Source of the DNA: Rhytidiadelphus loreus
Lineage: Eukaryota > Streptophyta > Bryopsida > Hypnales > Hylocomiaceae
Direction: 5' to 3'
DNA length: 64,000 nucleotides
NCBI GenBank assembly: GCA_947034895.1
Contig: OX344765.1
Span: 48,303,001-48,367,000, forward strand
Shown here one piece after another: positions 23,056 to 35,168 of the stretch. A model generated the notes under the pieces. It searched no databases. It had not been told where the DNA came from and was given only the letters and a program-made list of their open reading frames with translations. A program made the translations under genes and the position numbers. Each line of letters starts with the position of its first letter. Position 1 is the stretch's first letter.

Positions 23056-24830
23056 GAATTTACAAACGATTGCGTTCCCAACAAATTGTCCAAAACAGAA
23101 CCGTTTCCTACACTGCTTGATTCGCTTTCGGAGACGAGTAAATGTTACAAAACCACCACCGCAACTACATGAATCTACAGCTTGGATCCCGAGCTTCTTG
23201 CATCGTCCAAATTCACGCAAATTTGACAAAAGCCTTGGACTGGTATTCGCCACTACGCAATTCCTGACTGCTTGCACCTCTTGTCATCACGTCGCGCAAT
23301 CGCCGGTTTCACCTCTCGCGTCAACATTCACAGAAATGCCACTCCATCCCCGAATTCGCCTCCATTCCGCTCCCACCCATTCACAACCTCCAAATCATGA
23401 CCCACCAGCACTAGGTACATGGACACGAATCAACACATACTTGCCCTCCACACTCAATGAAAGCGAATGAATCCCACGTATCCAAAATGTCTCATGACAG
23501 TACGTACAAGAAGAAATTCTTGAGATCAATCTCTAAGACGACGAGAGAGAAGTTCTACTGGAAGTGGCAGCATCGTAACCGTCGTTTTACGGTGCATGAA
23601 CTCAATTTCGCAAATTACAGCAGAAGTGGAACAATAGTAGTGGAGTGAGAATTTAGATGGAGTGATGGAAGAGGAATGTAAGTGATATGGAGAATGCCTG
23701 GAGATGCCTCTGATAAGGTAGACTGAGACTACAGAGCCGAGACTAGAGAGGTTGTTGTGTCGGGAGAGGCCGCCATAGCTGTGGGTTTTTGTAGGCAACT
23801 GAACCCCATGAGAAGAGGAGCTCAAGGTGCGCTGTCCAGAGTGTACAGCACACAGCCTTTTCGCTTTGGAAGGGCCTGGACCTCGACGCGTCTCTGACCG
23901 CCACGTGTCTTTCCTATGGGGGTCTCGCCTTCTTATGGAAGGGGTGCCGCACCTTCCTCATCGATGCCCTTTTACTTACTTCCGTGTTCAGTTGAGAGGG
24001 TCCAAATTTTCTGAGTAAACAGCCGCTAATAGAGAGTTAATTCAAGTTCAGAAATGTACACCACTAATATAATTCAGCCCACATGGGTTTGTTCCTATTT
24101 GGTTTGAAATGGGGTAGTTTATCTTTGAGTTGTGATCTGTTGATGCTGAAACTAGATGGAGTAGTTTTAAGGGGACAAAAAATGTTTGGTTGGACGAAAA
24201 ACTGCCCACATGGATAATAAATTCAGCAAGATTATTAAACTCAATAGTCCAAAGTTTTGAATTTCAAATACTGGGTCAGTCTGGTGGTAGGGAAAAAAGA
24301 TTATAGAATTTTGGAGTTGCTCCCCGGCGTTTCATGGAAGTTCAGCTCCACAGAGAGTGAAATTTCTGCTCAGTGGGACAAGCCAAGGGGGGTCGTGGGG
24401 GGGGCAGCCGTCCTTAACTGAACTGAGTTGGTGAGGGAGTACAGTAAAAAAATAAATAATGGGATTGGATAAAATGGGGCGGGGGTACTTATCTTCAGTT
24501 CCTTTTTATTCCATTCTTTCGATTTCTTCCGCCACCCCCCCCTACGGCCAAATGCTGAGTTGGCAGGCTGTGGGGTACACTTGGCAGGATGTCGTGGCTC
24601 ACTGCCTAGCTTCTACGACATGGGTTCATGACCGGCTGACCCACCAACTGCTGCCCTTTCCTATCTGGGGTGGACTTTGCCACTTCCCAGTGTAACTGAT
24701 TCTGGAAAGACAGGAAATGGTCCGTTTCACACCGCGAGTAGGAGGATCCCACTTCCTCGGATAAGTTTGGAATTGGGGATCAACATTCAGGTTCCTGAGT
24801 AGCAGCCAATCCCACGGTGAGTGAGTGAGT
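23056..24830 (-). promoter_or_regulatory. Upstream region of the NCED gene, GC-rich
   Basis: The 5' flank stays GC-rich to about 24.8 kb and contains no transposon copy that I recognise, unlike the DNA beyond it. It should hold the promoter and 5' UTR. I see no convincing TATA box at a usual distance from 23055, so I cannot place the transcription start. Open frames here on the plus strand (22718-23470, 23457-23648) overlap or abut the gene and have no domain. Confidence 0.4.
23900..23909 (-). promoter_or_regulatory. ABRE/G-box-like site upstream of NCED
   Basis: Read in the direction of the gene the site is GACACGTGGC, the classic ABA-responsive element with a CACGTG core. It is about 850 bp upstream of the start codon, within plausible promoter range. 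bZIP factors bind such sites. Occupancy here is inference from sequence and position. Confidence 0.5.
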
Positions 24831-25330
24831 GACTGGTTTCAATCCAAAAATAAAATAAATGTAATTTTTTTTAAAAGTAACTCTACGGGACTATCCCTCA
24901 TTTACTTTGCTTTCTGTTATTTCGGTCTTATAGGCAATTTACTTTAAAGGTCAATGTCATTCACTTAAAAGGTCAACATTGAGTGAAAGTATGCTCAACG
25001 AACTCTACGAGGAAGGTTTGACCATAATCTCTACCTTTCAACCGTATTATATTTTTTATATGATAAGGCTTGAAAAGTTTCTTAGGAATCTTTAGTCGTC
25101 TATTTTATTTAGAATTTTGTAATAATAAGTGACACAATCATTTTTGTAGTGAAGTCAATTGAAAACTTTCAAACATCCCCATGATTTCAAGATACAATTG
25201 AAAAGTTTTTATGGAACCTTCCATTTTCTACTTATATACCCTGTGTTGTTGCCACAATTGCAAAAAACATTGTGTAAAATTTGCACCCAATTTAGCCTTT
25301 ATGTTATCATTTTTATTTTGACTTTATTAA

Positions 25331-26249
25331 CCTCAAAAGCTTGAAGGCCTTTTTTCTATCAAAAAACACTCAAAACTGCCATTTCTATTGTGAGGTGCAA
25401 AACTTTAAAATTAAATTTTTTTTTTTTGCATATGAACTTACACTACACTAGTATAAAAATGTGATAGAAATTTCAGAAACTTTGAGTATATAGATTGCAA
25501 GATATCTACATTTAAAGTGAAAGAAAACATGATTTTTTGCACCTTTTGTGACCAAAGTTTTTGGCTTTGAATCATCTTAACATAAAAAATTTGCACTAAT
25601 AAGTTTGAGATTAAAAAATTTATATTGAATAATTGAGTTACGAGTTTGGGAAAACAATTCCAAAAAACACACTTGATTTTCATTCTTATGCCATAAGATA
25701 TCAAATGTAGAAGTAGGTATCAAATGTAGAAGTAGGTGCAAGATAGAAAGAAAGGCTAAATCATTAATATCTCTTAGATGGAATTGAAATACACTAGCAA
25801 ACAAATTAAAGTATGGGGGTGTTTTTGTGAATGTTTTTTTTGTGAAAAATTGTGAAAATTGAGTTCCAAAATGAATCCTGTAAGTTGTTTTTTGAAGAAG
25901 TTGCTATGAATATCTGCAAAATAAGATGCTCTATAATTTTCACATCACTAATACAAATGGAATGAATAAAAGCTTCTATATAGGCAAGATAATAATTTAT
26001 GAGGAAAAAATAAAAAAGCAAACTTATTTCAATTTTTTGTGAGTTTTTTTGATGCAATTGGCCAGAAAAACTACTTTAGGGGCTTTGGGTGGCATAACTT
26101 TTACTCCCAAGCATTGATTGAAAAAAGTATATAATTTTGTAAAGCTAATGTACTTTTCTATCTTCAATAAAAGTTTCAAAAAATCATGTCAAAATGGAGG
26201 TTACACAAGCCTATTTGAAATTTCAAGTGGGACTTTGGGACTTTGGGGG
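25331..26249 (-). mobile_element. TTAA element, back-to-back with the next
   Basis: Reverse copy of 919 bp. The left flank TTAA (25327-25330) is followed by CCTCAAAAGCTTGAAGGCC, an eroded inverted repeat. The right end GACTTTGGGGG meets GTAA (26250-26253), one change from TTAA, which is also the left flank of the next element. The interior matches the family, including AAACACTCAAAACTGCCAT and TGCAAGATATCTACATTTAA. Confidence 0.78.
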
Positions 26250-26842
26250 GTAACCCCTAAAGTTCGATGACTATGTTTGATCAAAAATCATTGTCAAATT
26301 ACTATTTTTAGTTCAAATATAAACATAAAAAGATCCTATTGTTTTATATCCAAACATAAGATTTCACATTGTTCAAATATAGAAATGCGTGGAAGAATTT
26401 TGAAAACTCTAACCATGTAGATGAAAAATTTTAGCAATTAAATTCATAACATAGACATTCCAAGTACATGGAATTGTGATTTTCATCCATGTTTTTTCGA
26501 TTCTCGTTTTATTTCTCTAATATTTGTAGTCTATAGGTTTTTGAAGACATTTTTTTGCAAATATTCTATAGCACAAAGGGTACTAGTATATTTTTTACTT
26601 CAATAAATGAATTTTCCAGTTCAAAACATGACCCTTCAAAAATAACTTTAGTAAATAAGTAAAATATATTTTTTTTTAAATCACCATAATTAGAGCTTAA
26701 ACTTATAATCTTAGTTGAAGAACAAAAATCATGTGAAAATTTCAAATATTCAATCTAAAATTTGTTTTGTCGATTTTTTTGAATTTTTTGTTTAAAATTT
26801 TATTTAGAAAGATTGTTTATAAATATTGGTTAGTGCAGTAGT

Positions 26843-26979
26843 CACTATTAGAAATGCACACTAAAAAACCCATTCCAAATGATGGTTTTGTGTTAAATTT
26901 GCAATTATGTTAGTTTTAGCCTATATTTAATATAAAACCATCATCTCAAATGGACTTCTTTAGTGTATTTCTATTAGTG
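26843..26979. mobile_element. Short CACTA-type MITE
   Basis: The 137-bp element begins CACTATTAGAAATGCACACTA and ends in its inverse TAGTGTATTTCTATTAGTG. Flanking triplets are AGT and GGT, compatible with a 3-bp duplication that has one change. A second inner repeat pair, CCAAATGATGGTTTT and AAAACCATCATCTCAAATGG, makes most of it foldback. Confidence 0.75.
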
Positions 26980-27474
26980 GGTAGATCCAACCATATAAAT
27001 ATGATCTTTGGATCATGTTCTAATTTACAACTTTTTTTGTAAATTTCATTAATTCCATCTTAGAGCTATTAACAATTTATTTTTTCCTTTTGTCTTGTAC
27101 CTAATCTACTTAATAAAGTTTTAAAGCATAAAAATCACCTTCTTCTTCTTTTGAATTTTTTTCATAGACTCTCAACTCAATTCTTCATGATGAATTTGTA
27201 CTTCAAACTTTGTAGTGCAAAAAAAATAAGTTAAGAAGTTTCAAAGTCTTATAACCTAATCATGCAAGGTGCAAAAAATCCTTGTTCTCTTCACTTGAAA
27301 CATAAATATCTTGCCATCAATGGGGTCAAAGTTTTTGAAATTTCTTCCACTCATTTTTTCATAAGTCAGGTGCAAGATTTTGCAATTAAATATGAAAAAA
27401 GTCAATTTTTTTTTTTGCTTTGCAATAGATATGGCAATATTGAGTGTTTTTTTGACAAAAAGAGAAAAAGGCTC

Positions 27475-28032
27475 GGGGAGGTCACTTAGTTCTACTACAA
27501 CAAACCACGTGCGAACAAGTGGTTTCTAATAAACTATAATTTCAATCTAAAATTTTGACCATTGTTTAATTATGACTATAGATTTCTATTGCCAAAATTT
27601 CCAACTCAAATCAAATATGAATTGATTTCTAGAAGAGGTTGAAAATGAACTAAAATGGCATGTTTTTCAACTCAAATAATTATAGAGAACACATTTAGAT
27701 GACCATTGAATCAATATTCAACTCAAAATAAGCTTTCAATAGAGAGTTATTTTAAAGAATTTTTTGTTCATTTTTTAGACAATTTTTTCTTATATAATAT
27801 AGGGGTGTGAAAGTTATTTTTCAGTTCTGCAGTGTATCTTTTTACTTCAAAAATTTGTAACTAATTATTATTAACAAATAAAAATATCAATAATTCAAAA
27901 CATAAACTTTCAAAGTAGAAAAATCTATTCATATTTTTCTTATTTTTTTTTATTTAAAATTCAAAAAGTATATAGGGGGTCCAAAGTTTTGTTCGCACGT
28001 GGTTTCAAATGGACACTCTAAGTGACCTCCCC
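27475..28032. mobile_element. MITE with GGGGAGGTCACTTAG termini
   Basis: The termini GGGGAGGTCACTTAG and CTAAGTGACCTCCCC are exact inverted repeats. A second inverted pair, CCACGTGCGAAC and GTTCGCACGTGG, lies just inside. It interrupts the end of a TTAA element. I cannot define a clean target duplication. There is no coding frame. Confidence 0.8.
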
Positions 28033-28361
28033 AAGGAAAAAGGTTGTGATACTTTAAGGGTTAAAAAACATGTTTTGAAAACAATGTAATTTTTTAATTT
28101 TTTGTGCATGGATCCAAACATTATATTGTTTAGTTGATTATTTTGAATATATTCTTTTAAAACTTTGAAGTAAAAAAACAAACAATTGTGAGATCATAAC
28201 GCTTAATTTCTAAAAATAAGTTTTATAAGTTATTTTCAAAACTTTAGTCTTATCTTTCGTTTTTTCTTAAGAAAAAGAAAATTTATTTTACAAAGTGGTA
28301 ACCCCTAAAGAAACTTATAAGCTTGAGGGGCATTTTGAAAGTCAAACTTTAATTCTCACAT

Positions 28362-28429
28362 AGTAGATTATTGGAGCTACATTCTCTTAGTAAAGCTTTG
28401 TTAAGAAAATGTAGCTCCAATAATCTACT
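28362..28429. repeat. 68-bp near-perfect hairpin
   Basis: Arms 28362-28383 and 28408-28429 are exact reverse complements (22 bp, AGTAGATTATTGGAGCTACA...), and the 24-nt middle is itself almost palindromic. It could be the core of a foldback MITE. A small-RNA precursor is possible but unsupported. Confidence 0.75.
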
Positions 28430-28761
28430 GTTCATTGCATATAATTTTTTCTGTAAATTATTAAAATTGAAGTTGTGTTATATTTTGAAGTTAGCATCTT
28501 GAAAACTTGAAATATGCCACTCAAAAAAAATTCTATCAAAACTCTTGGTGTGAGCTCAAGGAGTGTACCATATTACACCATGATGATGTTTGTCACTACA
28601 ATCTCCATTTATAATCAAAATTATTATACATTCTGATAAAAAGGAAGATAAATTTCAGATATATAGAACTACATGAAAAAAAAATCAAATATTCAAAATG
28701 CGTATTTTAAAATAGGAAACTAGTGTATTTTCACCAAGTCTAGGCATGAAATGTCCTATAA

Positions 28762-30200
28762 CCCCTAATGGACCAAGTGTGCTTTTCACAAACACCTAGT
28801 GATTCAAGCAAGTTTCTATGGTCTCAGTTTTTTGCATAATTTTTTTTATTATAAATATATATATTAGCTTTATGGTAATATATAATTTTGATTTGAATTC
28901 ATGCTTGGGAGCAAAAGTTATGCCACTTGAAGCTCAAACTGGAGTTCCCCATGCAACATAAAAAAATTAAAATTAAATTATAAATTAATAGTTTTGTTTC
29001 TTATAGAAATTGTTTTTGTCTACATAGAAAAATTTGATTCATGCCATTTGGATTGGTGATAAGAAAGACACGGAGAGTTTTGTTTTGGGGGCAATGAGAG
29101 TGTCTTCTCAAAACGACCTTATGGGAATCATTATTGAACTCAATTTTCACAATTAAAAAACAAAACATTCCACATGGTTTAATTTGCTTGCTAGAATAAT
29201 CTCCTCGTTGGAATTAGTATGTTTCAATCCTATCTCAAAACTACTACTAATTTATTTTTTCCTTCTACCTCATATACGCTTCTATTGAACATTTTCTTAT
29301 GGAATGAAAATCAATTTCTTTTTTGTCAATTTCTTTCATAGATTCTCAATTCAATCCTTCAATAAATAGAAAATTAAATTATAAAATCTAAAGTGCAAAA
29401 ATTTGAAGTTAAAAAGACTCAAAGTCAAAAATCTAATTGAGCAAAGTTGTAAGAAAAATATTTTCTTCACTTGAAATATCTTGCAATCTATATGGTCAAA
29501 TTTTCTAAATTTTCTTCTACACATTTTTATACTAATCTGGTGCAAGATCCTACCATTAGAAATGCAAAAAAAGAACAATTTAAAAAAAATCACCATACAA
29601 TAGAATGGCTTACTAATTTTACTTCATTTTTCAACTTTGAGCAATTTTACTTGATTTGAGATCTAAAAACTTGTACTTATCTATTTGCTTTGAAAATGGT
29701 CCCAATGGAAAGAGTAAAGTGTTTTCATGATTTTCACCATTGAAAATTTAAACAAAAAAATGTTGATTTGGAGTTATTTGTGATTTACACTTATAAAAAA
29801 AAATTGCATCTCAACAATTGCAAGGTGGATTGTGTAATGAGTTTAATAGCTTTTCAAGTGATGTTAAGTTTTTTGAAAGGGTATTTTAGTGTGCTAACAC
29901 ATTTTGTAGTTTTTCATGTCACCTCCAATCCCAAAAATCTTTTATGTACAAATTTTTGAAACATTGCACGGGGAGGGACAACATATTAAAAATAGAAAAC
30001 GTACATTTCTCTTGTTATAATCTCACAACTCTTATGCAATTTTGCACTCAAAATTGGTGTGCATACTAATAAGAAAGCTCTTTAAACATCCATATGATTA
30101 GATTTTGAAAAAAAATCAATTTGCTTCAATGGAGGTAACTAAAGCCCATGCTCTTTTTTCATAGTCAAAGCACACATAAAAAGGCTTGGGCATTTGAGGG
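28762..30200 (+). mobile_element. Old TTAA element, probably with an insertion
   Basis: The left end is CCCCTAATGGACCAAGTG after ATAA; a possible right end is GGGCATTTGAGGG before TTAA (30201-30204). The body 29050-29600 aligns with family members (AATAATCTCC..TTGGAATTAGT, CTTGCAATCTATATGGTC). The excess length between 29650 and 30180 is unexplained. Another left-terminus-like sequence, TAACCCCTAAAG, lies at about 28299 without a matching right end. Confidence 0.5.
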
Positions 30201-30925
30201 TTAAGTTGGTAATGTATTGAAGAATTGAATTGTAAATCTAGGAAAAAAATTTATTCCCTCCCAAAAAATAATTTTCATTCTTCCCAAAATCTGTTTATAT
30301 CAATAGAGGCACAAGATGTAAAGAAAAATAAAATATCTACTATAAAATTGAATTATGTAATATAGTTATATTTAACAAAGCAAAGTACTTAGAAATAGCC
30401 CCCAAACCAATTGCAAACTCTAATATTGTCCCTAGTTTTGCCATTTCAGCATCCAATAGAGTGTAGAATTGGAAAGAAAAAGTTTGAAATTGGATTGGAA
30501 TTAAGAATTAATTGAATTTTACACTAGATGGTTTACACTTGGAGTCGACCAAACCTTTCTGTATTTAGAAGGATACGAGGGATATTAGAAGCAAAAGGGT
30601 TTAGATTTTGAATTTAGGGATAATAACTCTCGAAAGAAGCAACACTTTTATTTTTACTTCCCCTATTTTTTTAGTGTGTAAAATGAAGCTTGAAGTATTG
30701 GATTTTATAGTTGGGTCTAATAATCTTACAAATTTTCTTTTCAATTAGATTTTAACAGAAAGTCGATAAACCTTAGGAAGCTCTAACATGCTAAAAAATG
30801 AATAGATTTTGAAACTATAAAATTGTGTTGGAATTGTAGTGAAGAGTACTTGAGCATCATAAAAAGTATATACATGTAAAATTAGGATTCATTCAACAAT
30901 TAAGATCTTTCCTATATACTATCTA

Positions 30926-31448
30926 CCATCTAGTGTTGCCACACTTCGCCAAAATTATAGCTTTCATTTGATTGGCCAAGTTTGAATGAACTTTTGCAAT
31001 TGCTATAGATACTTAATCCCATACTACCTGATTTGTTTGTATCATTTGTTGTACAAAAGAATCAAATTAACTTACGAATTTTTCTTCCTAAGGATGCAAA
31101 TTCAACAAATATATTCATTAAGGTTTCAAAATGCAAAAAAATACAAAAAAGTAAATGGATTTTGAAACTACAAATTGCCTTGGGAATTACAATGAAGTGC
31201 AAAAAGAATAATTCAAAATCATATGACAATTGGGATTTCTTTTATACACTATCTTCCATTTCACACTAATAACTTTTGGAAGATAGTCAAAGATTTGTTG
31301 CAATGGGGTGAAGAACAACAAAGAAATGATACAAGTAATTCAAGTGGTGTGGGCTCAAGTATCTATAAAGCAATTGTGAAGGCTCACTTCTAATATATAC
31401 CATAAAATAGAAGTCGTTATTTTAACAAATGGTGGCAATACAAGATGG
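30926..31448 (+). mobile_element. Deletion derivative of a Tc1-like element
   Basis: The termini CCATCTAGTGTTGCCAC and its near-inverse GTGGCAATACAAGATGG are each flanked by TA (30924-30925 and 31449-31450), the Tc1/mariner target. The same terminus closes the transposase pseudogene at 57.16 kb. Inside, near 31275-31310, a frame reads FWKIVKDLLQW, matching the transposase segment after the third catalytic position. Most of the gene is gone, leaving a 523-bp non-autonomous copy. Confidence 0.78.
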
Positions 31449-31732
31449 TAGACAATGTGTACAAAACATCAAACTCTTTGTATGATTTTCAATCATGATC
31501 TATGTATATTTGTAATGATGATGAATTAGACTTCAATGTGATTTCAATACAATTCAAAATTCAAAATTCCATTCATTTTTTAGCATACACAGGCCTCCCA
31601 AAGTTCTCATAATTAATCTCAACTAAAACTATCAAGATCCAAAAATTCCTAAGATTAATGGACCCAACTGTACATCATGCTTATTCAAGTTCTAATTCAT
31701 ACATGCCAATCTCTATAGTTTTTTATATTTAA

Positions 31733-32667
31733 TCCCTAAAGGACTAGCATGCATTTTTTGGCAACATATATATTGTGGGCAGGTAGTCCATGTACCTATG
31801 ACTAGAGATTTGCATATTTTAGGCTGAAATTTTAATAGAATGTGGGGACAAAGAATATGCACAAAATTTTCATGACATTTGGAAATATGAGTCAAAAGTT
31901 ATGGCCTAATATATTACTTTTCTCCTGATTGGGCAGTCTGGGCAAATAAAATAAAAATGATTTTTTCTATAAACAAAAATTCGAAATTGTTTTTTTGGAG
32001 TTATATATGCATAGAAAGCCTTGATCCATTCCATTTTGATTAATGAGATGAAATTTACTTGTGAGGAGTTTTAGTTTGTGGACAATTATGGAATCTCTAT
32101 TCTAAAACAAACTTTGAATTCCTATATTTAACTCAACTTTCAATATTTTTTGAAAAGAATAAAATTATAGAATGTAGATTGTTCATTACAATATTGCAAC
32201 CAATGGGATTGGCATTTTTCAATTCCATAACTAAATTCTTAACAATTTTGTATTTTGAATCATTCTCTACTTATTCCTACTCACTATTTTTCTTCCTATA
32301 TGTTGTGCAATTTCAAATGATGTGAAATTTTTTAAACATGTAGCCAACTTGTATAGGAAAAAGAATTCAAAGAAGAACTATAATTATTTAGAACATTTTT
32401 TCATAGAAAAGTGAGCTCGTGAAGTGCAGCTGCACTATTTTTTGCAGGGCCAAAAAAATGATTTCAATGAATTTGAATGCTTACATCTTGCAATCCACAC
32501 GGTAGAAATTTTTGAAATTTCTTCCACATCTTTCTTAACTAGCATACTACAAGATCCTTTGGTTATTTATGTCAAAAAATGTTTTTTTCTCTAAAAGTTG
32601 GTACTTGTACTAGAAATGAATGTCTTAGAGCATTTTGGATGAAAACATAGTCAACGAACTTAACGGG
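31733..32667 (+). mobile_element. TTAA element, sharing a TTAA with the next copy
   Basis: It begins TCCCTAAAGGACTAGCATGC after TTAA (31729-31732) and ends ACATAGTCAACGAACTTAACGGG before TTAA (32668-32671). It is 935 bp long and belongs to the subfamily with TTTTTGGCAACATA near the left end, like 47048-48410. Non-coding. Confidence 0.88.
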
Positions 32668-32671
32668 TTAA

Positions 32672-33606
32672 CCCCTAAAGGACCATTGTCCCTTCGGGGG
32701 ACAAATGCGTTTTGGGGCAGGTACCTACGGGCTGAAATTTTCTCCTAATTTTTTGAAAATTTTTTTGGAGGTAGAAAAGTTGATTATCTTCGTGGGAATA
32801 TAATTTTTTTCAAAATCGGTGCCCGGGAACAATAGTTATGACCAAATAAGCTCAAACAAGGGGACGGCGGGCAGCTCGGGCAGCCCAAAAAAAATGGACA
32901 AAAATTTGAATTTTATTTTTAATATTATTTTTTCTTATAGATTACATTTTTTTCTATCTGGAAAGCTTTGATTCATTTCATTTGGATATTTTATGAGAAA
33001 GTTATGGACATTCTTGTTTTTCGGGCAGTTAGAGCATCTTCTGGAAAAAAATAACTTGTAGGATTCATTTCTGAATGCAATTTTTCAAATTTTTCAATTT
33101 TTTATTTTTTTCATGGTCTGATTTACTTGCTAGAACAATCTCACCATTGGAATTAGTGCATTTTAATTCCATCTAAAATATATGAATATTTTAGATTTTC
33201 CTTCTATCTCACACCTACTTCTACTTAACAATTTTTTTAAGAATGATAATTAAATTTTTTTTGAATTTTTTTTTTACCTAGACCCTCAACTCAATTCTCC
33301 ACTGTAAAGATTTAAAGCTCAAAACTCTGTAGTGCAAAATATTTAAGTTAAAAATGTTCAAAGTCAAAAAATCTAGTCCCGCAATGTGCTGAAAAACTTG
33401 TTTTTTCTACTTCAAACGCAGATATCTTGCAATCTAAGCGGTCAAAAATTCTGAAATTTTTTCCACAAACTCTCATACTAGTTAGGTGTAAGATCTTACG
33501 GTTAGATATGGAAAAAAAACAATGTTTCAATTTTTTTTACTCCTTGCTATAGGTATGGCAATTTTGAGTGTTTTCTGGCAGAAAAAAGGCCTTGGTCCTT
33601 TAGGGG
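32672..33606 (+). mobile_element. TTAA element, intact termini
   Basis: It begins CCCCTAAAGGACCATTGTCC and ends GGCCTTGGTCCTTTAGGGG, with TTAA on both sides (32668-32671 and 33607-33610). It is 935 bp and about 90% identical to 38359-39286. A subterminal hairpin (GTCCC TTCG GGGGAC) follows the left repeat. No coding frame above chance. Confidence 0.95.
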
Positions 33607-33610
33607 TTAA

Positions 33611-35053
33611 AAAAACTAGAAAAAACAAAATTTGTTGATACCTTTTCATTTTGGAAAGATAAATCTATACAAGAATTCTATTTTGGAGTGCAAATTTGTT
33701 AGTTGAACTTCATGCCAAAAGACAAGGGTGCCCTTCAATTCCAAGACCTAATTCTAAAGACAATAATGAGAAGCCATATAATTTTTGTTTTGTTTTGATC
33801 ACCTATAATATATAATTTTCTTGAGCTAACCAAAATACATGTGAAATATTCCTTGATTTGTTTATTCTATTGGAGAAAAAGATTGTGAACCCGATAAGTC
33901 TAAATATGTGCAACAACTAAAGAAATATGACTAATGAATAAAATATTTGGGATGACAACGGTGTATCCTACCTTACAAAACACTGCCTTTTGTGTTTAAT
34001 AGGCAAGGTTTTGAGATCAAAGTTTGCCCTTAGTCTTCTTCTCTCCAATCAAAACACTTACACCAAAAAGCGACTCTCAATTTACGAGTAGAGTGCATGT
34101 TCTAGATTTGTTTTTGAAGTCTACAACGAGATGCCCACCCTTGCCCACCCTCCCAACTCCAGACAACCACATGACACCTTCCCAACAATTCACAATGCTC
34201 TGAAGCAAGGAATCAACATCTCATGAGACCAAACAATCTTAGAGATATTCTAAATTTGTACGCTAAAATGGTTGTGTTGGCCCTTGACTTTTATGGGCCC
34301 TGGCTTGTTTTCATGGAGCTTGCTTAAATTCTACCTCTTGCAAGGGCATGGGACAATAATGCCAAGTCCAATTTTCAAGGCAAAATTGGTCACCATTCCA
34401 TTGGATAGTCAAAAAAGTGTTATAACTCGTCTTGCAGACTTTCTTTCTACACTCTTAGATTTGTGAAAAGTACAGACATGGACATCTATAATGAACTATT
34501 AGACTTGGTACTATGTCCCATAATGCTCTTGAACATAATTAATCCATTTTTCTCATGTGGGCCCTTGGAGAGTCATTGACACCACCTGTTTTGAAGCATG
34601 GGTGTGGATGTTTGCAATTTCATATGGAACTTGCAGCAGTGTCGGCAACTCAGTTGTTTTCAAAATCTATGGATGCTACACACACTGTACAAGTAGGCTC
34701 ACACTCTTGACCTACTTAAAGTAGCATTGGCGGAATGAGAAAAACTACACATTCCACAAGATCCTGGCAACCCACCTGAAGCTTCAAATGAAAGGACATA
34801 AGTTTGAACTTTGTTGTTCACCCCCTATGATAAAATTTCCATGTGATCCACACCTGCGGCGGTGCTCCACCAAACACCTAATATCTAATTATTGAATTGG
34901 AGAGGTCGGCACCGGCCTTACTGAAGACCAACCAGTGATTTCAAAGGAAACCAACCTGCCGTGATGACCAAAATCACTTTACATTCAATCTTCACAGACA
35001 CTCACAAATGCATAAAGATATGCATCCATACAGAAGTAGTACAAAAGTGGTGC
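33611..35053. repeat. Intergenic stretch with a dispersed repeat at 34350-34560
   Basis: The segment 34350-34560 is a diverged copy of 53810-54005 (CATTCCATTGGATAGT, CTTAGATTTG, GAACTATTAGACTTGG). Both read a similar peptide near VTIPLDS on the plus strand, so it may descend from a coding retroelement, but I cannot name it. Nothing else is recognised. Confidence 0.5.
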
Positions 35054-35168
35054 AGGATGAAAACTTAACCCTTGGATGAAAACTCAACCCTTGAATGAAA
35101 ATTCAACCTTTGGGAGAAAACTTAACCCTTGGATGAAAATTCAACCCTTGGATGAAAACTCAACCTCT
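35054..35168. repeat. 19-bp tandem repeat, six units
   Basis: Units of the form CTCAACCCTTGGATGAAAA are repeated with small changes (CTTAACCC.., TTCAACCC..). They lie at the terminus of the TTAA element that starts at 35069 and look like amplification of its end. Confidence 0.85.

Larger units (their letters stand above)
26254..28060 (+). mobile_element. TTAA element with two insertions
   Basis: It begins CCCCTAAAG immediately after the shared GTAA at 26250-26253 and ends CTTTAAGGG before TTAA (28061-28064). Two other elements lie inside: 26843-26979 and 27475-28032. Subtracting them leaves about 1.1 kb, in line with the family. The right half (27040-27470) aligns well with other copies; the left half is diverged. 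Confidence 0.65.

Noticed and set aside
23056..23277. Extension of the NCED frame to 23277 (74 extra N-terminal residues)
   Set aside because: The frame begins with GTG, not ATG, and an in-frame TGA lies just upstream. The only in-frame ATG is at 23055, followed by a plausible transit peptide.
21314..23470. Long open frames on the plus strand opposite the NCED gene (for example 22186-22650 and 22718-23470)
   Set aside because: They overlap the GC-rich coding strand of a well-supported gene and show no domain; they are antisense shadows.
28294..28350. Extra TTAA element starting at TAACCCCTAAAG near 28299
   Set aside because: No matching right terminus or family body could be followed from it; probably a fragment.
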